A DNA stretch of 57,611 nucleotides from JBMYTN01 sp049604415 (GTDB lineage Bacteria; Pseudomonadota; Alphaproteobacteria; Rhodospirillales; Rhodospirillaceae). The notes beneath the pieces were generated by a model, which worked only from the letters and a program-made list of their open reading frames with translations, ran no database searches and was not told where the DNA came from. The position numbers were made by a program, and so were the translations under genes. Every line of letters starts with the position of its first letter. The stretch's first letter is position 1. The stretch spans positions 1 to 57,611 of the forward strand of contig JBMYTN010000027.1 in NCBI GenBank assembly GCA_049604415.1, read 5' to 3'. Below are positions 24,316-31,099 of this stretch, piece after piece.

Positions 24316-24801
24316 ATGAGCGCTGAAGACTTCCCGACCATTGGCGATGCCGCCCCGGCCTTTTCCATGACCACCGATGGCGGCGGCTCGGTGGCCCTTG
24401 AGGATCTGAAGGGCAAAACCGTGGTGCTGTATTTCTATCCCAAGGACAGCACCTCGGGCTGCACCAAGCAGGCGGTCGGTTTTCGTGACCTGCATCAAGC
24501 CTTTACCGATGCCGGGGCGGTCATCATTGGCGTCTCGAAGGACTCCATAAAAAGTCACGATAATTTCAAAACCAAACAGGAACTCCCGTTTACTTTAGGC
24601 TCCGACCCCGAAGGCGCGGTGTGCGAGGCCTATGGGGTTTGGAAAGAAAAGTCGATGTACGGCAAAAAATACATGGGCATTGAGCGTTCCACCTTTGTCA
24701 TCGACGGTGCCGGTGTCGTCCGCCATGTGGTGCGCAAGGTGAAGGTCAATGGACATGTTGAGGGGATATTGGATGTGGTTCAGGGACTGCCTGCTGCGTA
24801 A
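24316..24801 (+). CDS. bcp: Bcp/PrxQ-type peroxiredoxin
   Basis: This thiol peroxidase of 161 residues reduces hydrogen peroxide and organic peroxides. The PxxxTxxC motif is present as PKDSTSGC, with the peroxidatic Cys at residue 49. The second (resolving) Cys found five residues later in E. coli Bcp is Val here (CTKQAVGF), so it either resolves with another Cys (Cys99 region, GAVCEAYG) or works in a one-Cys mode. The later motif KKYMGIERSTFVID is typical. ATG at 24316 follows an AGAGGATCC stretch. It sits between glnE and a GNAT-like gene. Confidence 0.94.
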   Translation: MSAEDFPTIGDAAPAFSMTTDGGGSVALEDLKGKTVVLYFYPKDSTSGCTKQAVGFRDLHQAFTDAGAVIIGVSKDSIKSHDNFKTKQELPFTLGSDPEGAVCEAYGVWKEKSMYGKKYMGIERSTFVIDGAGVVRHVVRKVKVNGHVEGILDVVQGLPAA

Positions 24802-24825
24802 GCCTCCGGCAAAGACTGGGGCGTC

Positions 24826-26001
24826 ATGTCTGTAGGGATGCTCCAGGCCCCGGAGGGATCCGGCTTTGCCGATCCGTCTGGCTCTGCTGTCGATGCGATG
24901 GGTTTGTCGGCAGCTGGCACAGGCGATCAGGATGTGGACCGGTTCGCCGCCCTGATTGGTGCTGACAGCCGCCAGGCGATCCGCAATGTTCAGACCCAAT
25001 TGCTGAGCATCGACGTTGACGGCCATCGGATGCCGATAACCGTCAACAGCCGGGAGACCGGAAATTCCTACGTGGTCTCCCCGCTCAATGCCTATGGGGC
25101 CTATGCCCGCGAAGAGCTGACGGTGCTGCAAGATAAAATGCCGACCTGGCCCTTAGGCCTGCTGATCCGAGGGGTTGAGGCGGCCTTATCTGCGGCCCGG
25201 ATTGACCAGATTGTTTATGTGAACAACTGGTTGTTTTCGACCAACCCCTATCCGGCCTGGCAGGGCGAGGGGCTGGAAGCCCTGACCGAAACCCTGGCGG
25301 ACCGCTATCCGGAGCATTTCATCGCCTTCCGGTCCCTCAACAGTTTTGCCAATGATGCCTTGCTCCAACGCTTCAAGGCGGCGCGCTACCGGATCGTGCC
25401 AGCCCGGCAAATCTATATGTTCGACCATCAGGACCTATCCTGGCTGAAATGCCAGAACACCAAACGGGATCTGGCGTTGCTCAAGAAAACGCCCCTGACC
25501 CGCACCGGCCATGACGGCATCGCCGATGCGGAGTTCGAGGTGGTCGAGGCGCTCTATGCCCAGCTTTATCTGCAGAAATACTCCTATAACAACCCGCAAT
25601 TCTCGGCGGCCTATTTACGCCAATGCCGCAACAGCGGGGTGTTGGAGTTCGAAGGCTTCCGGGATGCAGAGGGGCGTTTGGTCGCCGTGGTCGGCACCTT
25701 CCAGCATGGCGGTGTCCTGACCACACCAATGCTAGGCTATGACACCACCCTGCCCAGGGAGCTGGGGCTTTACCGGCTGCTGATCGCCACTGTGTTTGAA
25801 AAAGCCCTGGAGCGCGGCATCCCGATCAATCTGAGCGCCGGAGCAGCCTCCTTTAAACGGTTGCGCGGAGCCAAGCCCTTCATTGAGTATACGGCGCAAT
25901 ATGATCAGCATCTCTCCTGGAGCCGCCGGGCAACCTTGAACAGCCTGACAGCGGTCCTGACCCGGGCCGGAGTGCCGTTGATGAAGCGGTTCAAATTATG
26001 A
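24826..26001 (+). CDS. GNAT/FemAB-like acyltransferase, uncharacterised
   Basis: This 391-residue soluble protein has a C-terminal half that resembles the BioF2/FemAB type of GNAT fold (YAQLYLQKYSYNNPQFS, EGFRDAEGRLVAVVGTF, MLGYDTTLPRELGLYRLL, FEKALERGIPINLSAGA). The final step resembles SAGAASFKRLRGAKPFIEY. The N-terminal half, with YVNNWLFSTNPYPAWQGEG, is less recognisable. The stop overlaps the start of the DUF455 gene by four bases (ATGA), so the two are translationally coupled and probably act together. The substrate is not evident. The first ATG (24826) lacks a clear ribosome binding site. Confidence 0.62.
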   Translation: MSVGMLQAPEGSGFADPSGSAVDAMGLSAAGTGDQDVDRFAALIGADSRQAIRNVQTQLLSIDVDGHRMPITVNSRETGNSYVVSPLNAYGAYAREELTVLQDKMPTWPLGLLIRGVEAALSAARIDQIVYVNNWLFSTNPYPAWQGEGLEALTETLADRYPEHFIAFRSLNSFANDALLQRFKAARYRIVPARQIYMFDHQDLSWLKCQNTKRDLALLKKTPLTRTGHDGIADAEFEVVEALYAQLYLQKYSYNNPQFSAAYLRQCRNSGVLEFEGFRDAEGRLVAVVGTFQHGGVLTTPMLGYDTTLPRELGLYRLLIATVFEKALERGIPINLSAGAASFKRLRGAKPFIEYTAQYDQHLSWSRRATLNSLTAVLTRAGVPLMKRFKL

Positions 26002-26873
26002 CCTTTACGCAGCCCCAACCCCAGACCATCCCACAGCCCTCGCCCCTGCATTGGGCTAAGACAATCCTGGAGACGCCGGACCCAAAAGATAAGGCGCGCC
26101 TGACCTTGGAGGCCACGGCACCTGGGGCCTGGGATGGTCACCTGCCGGATCGGGATAGCGCCCGCCAGATCGCCCTGACCTTGCCGACCCGCCCGGCCCG
26201 GCTCGACCGGCCGGAGCTGCGTCCCCCCCGGGACATGCCCAAGCGGTCAACGGGTCCGAAAGGGTTGATCGCGTTGCTCCACGCCCTGGCCCATATTGAG
26301 TTAACCGCCATCGATCTGGCCTGGGATATTTTGGCCCGGTTTCCGGATCAGGCCCTGGATTTGGGACCGGCGTTCTTCAGTGATTGGCTGGCGGTGGCCC
26401 GGGATGAGGCGATCCATTTCACGTTGCTAACCGAGCGGCTGGAGGCCCTGGACAGTGCCTATGGTGCCTTGCCCGCCCATGACGGGCTGTGGAAAACCGC
26501 TGAGACGACCTCTCATGATTTGGTCGCCCGATTGGTGGCCGTTCCCATGGTGCATGAGGCCCGGGGCCTGGACACCACGCCTGGAGCCCTGGACCGGCTG
26601 CGCCAGGCCAAGGCGGATCCGGATGTGATTGCGGTTCTGGAACGAATCGCAGCCGATGAGGTTTCCCATGTGGCCGCTGGGGTGCGCTGGTTCATTGCGC
26701 TGGCCGACCAATCCGGCCTGGACCCGGAAGCATTGTTCGAGGCCAAGGTGCTGGAAACCCGCCCAGGGGGACCAAAACCACCGTTTAATGTGGCTGCACG
26801 GGCCGAAGCAGGCATGCCGGAGCGGTGGTATCACCGGGCCGCAGACAGCCTGGAAAAGTCTCGGGCTTCATGA
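25998..26873 (+). CDS. DUF455 ferritin-like protein
   Basis: This 291-residue protein has the four-helix ferritin-like arrangement of DUF455. The metal-ligand helices are visible: LLHALAHIELTAIDLAWD, WLAVARDEAIHFTLL, a helix with VPMVHEARGLD, and IAADEVSHVAAGVRWF, giving Glu and His residues in the E-x-x-H type pattern of carboxylate-bridged di-iron proteins. Activity of the family is unknown, and metal binding is inferred from these motifs. It is coupled to the upstream GNAT-like gene by an ATGA overlap. The N-terminal 60 residues are Pro-rich. Confidence 0.85.
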   Translation: MTFTQPQPQTIPQPSPLHWAKTILETPDPKDKARLTLEATAPGAWDGHLPDRDSARQIALTLPTRPARLDRPELRPPRDMPKRSTGPKGLIALLHALAHIELTAIDLAWDILARFPDQALDLGPAFFSDWLAVARDEAIHFTLLTERLEALDSAYGALPAHDGLWKTAETTSHDLVARLVAVPMVHEARGLDTTPGALDRLRQAKADPDVIAVLERIAADEVSHVAAGVRWFIALADQSGLDPEALFEAKVLETRPGGPKPPFNVAARAEAGMPERWYHRAADSLEKSRAS

Positions 26874-26955
26874 CTGAGATCAAATAGGATCACACAGGGT
26901 GCTCGCCGCATGGGGACCACCTTATCCGAACCGGCTTCGCAATGGATCAACTACC

Positions 26956-27747
26956 ATGGTAGTTTTTTTCGGTCTGACCTATTCCCCCCGCACAACATAT
27001 TGGGCCTGGGGCTTTCTGCTCGGCCTGATACTGGGCTTTGGCAGCCTCGTCCCCCTGCCGGTCCTGGCCCAATCAACGGCCAACCCGAGCAGCGCAGAGG
27101 AAGCCTTCGTCTTGGCCCTGACCTGGCAACCGGCCTTTTGTGAAACCCGCACGCATTTGCCGGAATGTGCCAGCCAACATCCAGAGCGCGCCGATGCCCG
27201 CGCCTTAAGCCTGCACGGACTTTGGCCACAGCCCAGAGGCACCTTTTATTGCGGCGTGCCGAAATCCTTAGAGCGGATCGACAAGCGCCGGGATTGGCTC
27301 GATCTGCCGCGTTTGCCGCTGTCCGATGATCTGCGCCGCCGCTTAGAAAGCGCCATGCCCGGCATGATGTCAGGCCTGCACCGCCATGAGTGGATCAAAC
27401 ATGGCACCTGCGCCGGATGGACGCCGGAGGGCTATTTCGCCGTCTCCCTGGCCATGCAGGACCTGATCAACAACAGCCCCGTTGGTGCCCTGCTCGCGGA
27501 TCGGATCGGCGACCAAGTCAGCCGAACACAGTTGGCGCGGGCCATGGATCAAGCCTTTGGTGCCGGTGCCGGAGAGCGGCTGGAAGTGATCTGCGCCAAA
27601 GACGATGCCGGACAGCGCATGATCCGGGAGCTGCGGATTTCCCTCGGCCCCATTGTCGAGGGCGAAGGGGATCTTGGCGAGATCATCCGCTCCGCCCCAC
27701 CGGTCGAGAACAAGGGTTGTCGGGACGGCCGGGTTGATCCGGTTTAG
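26956..27747 (+). CDS. Secreted ribonuclease T2
   Basis: RNase T2 cleaves RNA without base specificity through a 2',3'-cyclic phosphate. The two catalytic segments are present: CAS I as LSLHGLWPQPRG and CAS II as LHRHEWIKHGTCAGW, with the three His and the Glu of the active site. An N-terminal hydrophobic segment ends in PLPVLAQS, a Sec-type signal with cleavage after VLA, so the enzyme is periplasmic or secreted. The Cys residues (FCETR, ECAS, YCGV, GTCAGW, VICAK, KGCRD) could form the usual disulfides. ATG at 26956 was chosen; GTG at 26899 gives a 19-residue longer product. Convergent with the O-methyltransferase. Confidence 0.92.
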   Translation: MVVFFGLTYSPRTTYWAWGFLLGLILGFGSLVPLPVLAQSTANPSSAEEAFVLALTWQPAFCETRTHLPECASQHPERADARALSLHGLWPQPRGTFYCGVPKSLERIDKRRDWLDLPRLPLSDDLRRRLESAMPGMMSGLHRHEWIKHGTCAGWTPEGYFAVSLAMQDLINNSPVGALLADRIGDQVSRTQLARAMDQAFGAGAGERLEVICAKDDAGQRMIRELRISLGPIVEGEGDLGEIIRSAPPVENKGCRDGRVDPV

Positions 27748-27772
27748 CAAGCGCCTCACGCCCGGTGATTTC

Positions 27773-28444
27773 TCACCCCTTCACCCGGATCATCATGATG
27801 CCGTCATAGCCTTTGCTGCCGACGGTTTGCAGGACGGTCGCCTCGACCCGGCTATCGCCTGCGACCTGTTCGGTCAGAGTGCGAATGCCTTGGATGTTCG
27901 GATCTTCGCTTCCCGCATCCAGGACCGCGCCGCGCCGAACCACATTGTCGATGATGATCAAACTGCCCGGACGGGTATAGCTCACCGCCCATTTGTAGTA
28001 GACCGGATTGTTGACCTTATCGGCATCAATGAACACCAGATCAAAGGGCAGCGCCGGATTGTCCGCTAAGCCCGGCAGGGTATCCAAAGCCGCGCCGACT
28101 TTGATCTCGACCTTGTCGGCCACTCCGGCGCGGTCAAGATTGGCCTGGGCAACGGCGGCATGGTTGGGATCATATTCCAAAGTGATCAGACGGCCATCCG
28201 CTGGCAGAGCCCGCGCCATCCACAGCGTGCTGTAGCCGCCGAGGGTGCCCACTTCCAAAATGCTCTTGGCACCCTGGAGCTGCGCCATTATGGCCAGGAA
28301 CTTGCCGGATAAGGTGGAGACAGCGATATCGGGCATCCCAGCTGTAGCAGTAGCCGCCCGGGTCGCCTGCAGATCCTTGTCTTCGGGGGCCAGGGCGTCG
28401 GCGAACATTGCATCGACATCAGACCACAGCGCGTCGCTCATCAT
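27773..28444 (-). CDS. SAM-dependent O-methyltransferase, family 3
   Basis: This cytoplasmic enzyme of 223 residues is of the caffeoyl-CoA/catechol O-methyltransferase type. The SAM-binding motif is ILEVGTLGGYSTLWMA (near residue 60), followed by LITLEYDPNHAAVAQAN, and the metal-binding segment FDLVFIDADKVNNPVYY and IIIDNVVRRGAVLD with the conserved Asp and Asn. Substrate is unknown; such enzymes act on small catechols. The start chosen is ATG at 28444 behind AAGGGTGCG; a longer open frame to 28513 is unlikely. Confidence 0.92.
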   Translation of the reverse strand: MMSDALWSDVDAMFADALAPEDKDLQATRAATATAGMPDIAVSTLSGKFLAIMAQLQGAKSILEVGTLGGYSTLWMARALPADGRLITLEYDPNHAAVAQANLDRAGVADKVEIKVGAALDTLPGLADNPALPFDLVFIDADKVNNPVYYKWAVSYTRPGSLIIIDNVVRRGAVLDAGSEDPNIQGIRTLTEQVAGDSRVEATVLQTVGSKGYDGIMMIRVKG

Positions 28445-28525
28445 CGCACCCTTATGTTCACGTGTATCGGGGACGGGGCTTCGCAGGCCTGGGTCTTGCC
28501 TCGGAGCCATCACCTCGGTTCGGAA

Positions 28526-28918
28526 TTAGGTTCCCGGCTTGGACCAGTCTTTGATGGTGATGTCCAAGGCGATTCCGACTTTTGCGCGGCGCAGGAGCTT
28601 TTGGCCGGTGCGCGGCACCGGAATGCTCAAATCCCGGCAATAGCCAATCACCACGGGGATCAGTTCGTTTTGACTGAACTCGCGCTCCGCCACATTGCCC
28701 CGGGCGGTTTTGGTTACCGCCGTCACCGCCAAAGGGTCATCGCTGTTGAAGCGCAATTTGGTGACAACGCCACCGCCATCCAGGTTTTCCACCTTGCCCA
28801 TGGCCCGGGCCTTGTCTTGGGCAACCTGGATTTTGGACCATTCTTTTTTCAGGACCGCGTTGATGGCCTCGGCCAATTCACGTTCCAAAAAGATCAAACG
28901 GCGCATTTCTGTGGGCAT
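28526..28918 (-). CDS. Conserved small protein of unknown function
   Basis: I do not recognise this 130-residue protein. It starts with a helix (PTEMRRLIFLERELAEAINAVL) rich in Glu and Arg. The middle part includes LRFNSDDPLAVTAVTKTARGN, and the C-terminus has basic RRAKVGIALDITIKDW. There is no signal peptide or membrane helix and only one Cys (IGYCRD). Composition and codon use match the neighbours, so it is likely real. It lies between two minus-strand genes with gaps of 81 and 45 bases and could be part of their transcript. Confidence 0.7.
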   Translation of the reverse strand: MPTEMRRLIFLERELAEAINAVLKKEWSKIQVAQDKARAMGKVENLDGGGVVTKLRFNSDDPLAVTAVTKTARGNVAEREFSQNELIPVVIGYCRDLSIPVPRTGQKLLRRAKVGIALDITIKDWSKPGT

Positions 28919-28963
28919 GGGACACCAGAACCAGAAGGAGAAAAACCAGAGTTACACTTCTCG

Positions 28964-29800
28964 CTAACGATTGCTGGTTTCCGCCAAGAAGTCCACCATC
29001 TGTTTCACCGCACCGTGCATAAACAGGTCCACATGCTTGGCCTCTTGCGGAAAATGGCCGCGCTTCGGTCCCGGATAGGCCTCCAGCAGCGCCCGACCCA
29101 TGGCAGGTGAGATAATGTGATCCTGCTGGCCATGAAGCACCAACAGCGGCACCGAGGACAAAGCGGGCAAGGCGGCCATGCTGTTCCAATGGTCTTTCAT
29201 CAAAGGGCGCACGGGCAGGAAGGGATAGCGCTTGGCCGCCACATCCACGGCGGAGGTAAAGGCGCCCTCGGTGACAATCAGCGCCGGTCCGGGCAAGCCT
29301 TGCTGCAGGCGTTCCGCCATCAGCAGAAAGGAAACCCCGGAGCCCAGGCTCTCGCCATAGATCACCCAGCGGTCCGGGCCGATGCCGCGCGCCTCCAGGA
29401 ATGCCAGGGCCGCGCGCCCATCTTCAAGCAAACCCTCCTGGCTCGGCGCGCCGGGATTGCCGCCAAAGCCGCGCCACTCCACCATCAGCGCACCAAAGCC
29501 CGCCTCTTGCAGCATCGGCACCCGGACCTCCCGGTCCTGCAGATTGCCCGCATTGCCGTGGAAATAGACCACCACCTTGGCCGCATCCTCCGGAGGCGCA
29601 AGCCACCAAGCCAATAGCTCCAGCCCATCCGCCGTCTTTAGGGTCACCGCGTCCGCCATCGAAGCCTGGGTCTGGCTGGGCGGCGGAGCGACCGGCCCCG
29701 GCACATAGAGGATGGAGCGCTGAAAGATGTAGAGATAGGTGGCGATAAACAGCCAGGCGAGCAGCGCCACGCTCAAGATCCGGACAGCCCATTCTAACAT
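28964..29800 (-). CDS. Membrane-anchored alpha/beta hydrolase (ABHD13/YqkD-like)
   Basis: This 278-residue protein has an N-terminal transmembrane helix (residues about 4-28, ILSVALLAWLFIATYLYIF) followed by QRSILYVPGP, the typical junction of this family. The hydrolase domain has YFHGNAGNLQDR (oxyanion), VEWRGFGGNPG, the nucleophile elbow YGESLGSG, an Asp in LHGQQDHIISP and the catalytic His in EAKHVDLF. Thioesterase or lipase-like activity at the inner membrane is plausible; the substrate is unknown. The gene is 51 bases after prfB on the same strand. Confidence 0.9.
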   Translation of the reverse strand: MLEWAVRILSVALLAWLFIATYLYIFQRSILYVPGPVAPPPSQTQASMADAVTLKTADGLELLAWWLAPPEDAAKVVVYFHGNAGNLQDREVRVPMLQEAGFGALMVEWRGFGGNPGAPSQEGLLEDGRAALAFLEARGIGPDRWVIYGESLGSGVSFLLMAERLQQGLPGPALIVTEGAFTSAVDVAAKRYPFLPVRPLMKDHWNSMAALPALSSVPLLVLHGQQDHIISPAMGRALLEAYPGPKRGHFPQEAKHVDLFMHGAVKQMVDFLAETSNR

Positions 29801-29851
29801 GACTGCCCCCGTCCCACGGTTTCTAGGCGGTCAGCAAGACCCGGGTGCGCT

Positions 29852-30980
29852 TTACTGCAAATCTTCTGCGGCATCGGCAGCCCCGGCCAGTTTGCCCGCC
29901 AGGGATGCGGCCATGAAAGCCGTGATCTTGCCATCCAAGACCCCTTGGGTGTCTGAGGTCTCCACGCCGGTACGCAGATCCTTGACCATCTGATAGGGCT
30001 GCAGGACATAGGAGCGGATCTGGTGGCCCCAGCCGATATCGGTCTTGGTGTCTTCCAAGGCCTGGGCGGCTTCTTCGCGCATTTGCAATTCACGCTCATA
30101 GAGCCGGGCCTTGAGCATAGCCCAACAATGGGCGCGGTTTTGATGCTGGGAGCGTTCGGACTGACATTGCACAACAATATTGGTTGGAATGTGGGTGATA
30201 CGCACCGCACTGTCGGTCCGGTTCACATGCTGACCACCGGCCCCAGAGGCGCGGTAGGTGTCGATCCGGCATTGGCTTTCATCAATGTCGATCTCGATAT
30301 TGTCGTCGATGACCGGATAGACCCAGACCGAGGAAAAGCTGGTGTGACGCCTGGCCGAGCTGTCATAGGGCGAGATCCGCACCAAACGATGAACCCCGCT
30401 TTCGGTCTTCAGCCAGCCATAGGCATTGCTGCCCTTGATCTGCACTGTTGCGGATTTCAGTCCGGCCTCTTCCCCGGAGCTCTCTTCCATATACTCGACT
30501 TTATAGCCCGCAGCCTCGGCCCAGCGCACATACATCCGCAGCAGCATCTCCGCCCAATCCTGGGCCTCGGTGCCCCCAGCCCCGGCATGGACCTCCAAAT
30601 AGGCATCATTGCCATCGGCTTCACCCGACAACAGGCTTTCCAGCTCCAGGGTTTTGGCCCGCTCCTGCAGATCCGCAAGACCATCCAAGGCCTCGGTCAC
30701 GCTCTCCTCATCACCCTCTTCTTCGCCCAGTTCGATCAGGGTGATGGAATCTTCCAACTCGGTCTCCAAGGCCCGATAGCCGGTGATGGCATTGTCCAAT
30801 CGGGTGCGCTCGCGCATCAAGGACTGGGCGCGTTCAGCATCGTTCCAGAGATTGGGGTCTTCGGTCAGGGCATCGAGTTCTTCGAGACGACGCAGAGCAT
30901 TGTCCCAGTCAAAGATGCCTCCTCAGCAGTGCCATGGACTGCTTGATCTCATCGACCTTGGTTTGGGCTTCGGCACGCAT
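29852..30980 (-). CDS. prfB: Peptide chain release factor 2, with programmed +1 frameshift
   Basis: RF2 releases finished peptides at UGA and UAA. The product is 375 residues, joined from 30980-30912 (23 codons) and 30910-29852 after skipping one base. The zero frame starts ATG CGT GCC GAA and stops at TGA (30911-30909); the second frame continues with DWDNALRRLEELDAL. The class I motifs are GGQ in SGAGGQHVNRTD and the stop-recognition tripeptide in RISPYDSSARRHTSF, where the usual SPF is SPY. The N-terminal half is acidic helical. The gene lies in the conserved amidase-mrcA-prfB order, 119 bases after mrcA. Confidence 0.95.
30908..30923 (-). promoter_or_regulatory. prfB programmed +1 frameshift site
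   Basis: On the minus strand the bases are AGGAGGCATCTTTGAC. An internal Shine-Dalgarno (AGGAGG, 30923-30918) precedes CTT TGA C by three bases, exactly the layout of the E. coli site (AGGGGGTATCTTTGAC). The TGA is the release factor's own stop codon, so low RF2 favours frameshifting and autoregulates synthesis. This is known biology recognised by sequence, not tested here. Confidence 0.96.
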
Positions 30981-31099
30981 GGTGGATCAGACTTTCGATA
31001 AAATGAGCCTACGACCATAAGGAAAGGCGGGCCGATGGGATACCGGCTCCGCCTTTCTCGGTCAAGGTTTTGACCGCGATGGTACACAGGGCACCCAGG

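Noticed and set aside
30909..30911. In-frame TGA in prfB read as a pseudogene or sequencing error
   Set aside because: The context AGGAGG-N3-CTTTGAC is the known programmed frameshift signal, and both parts match RF2.
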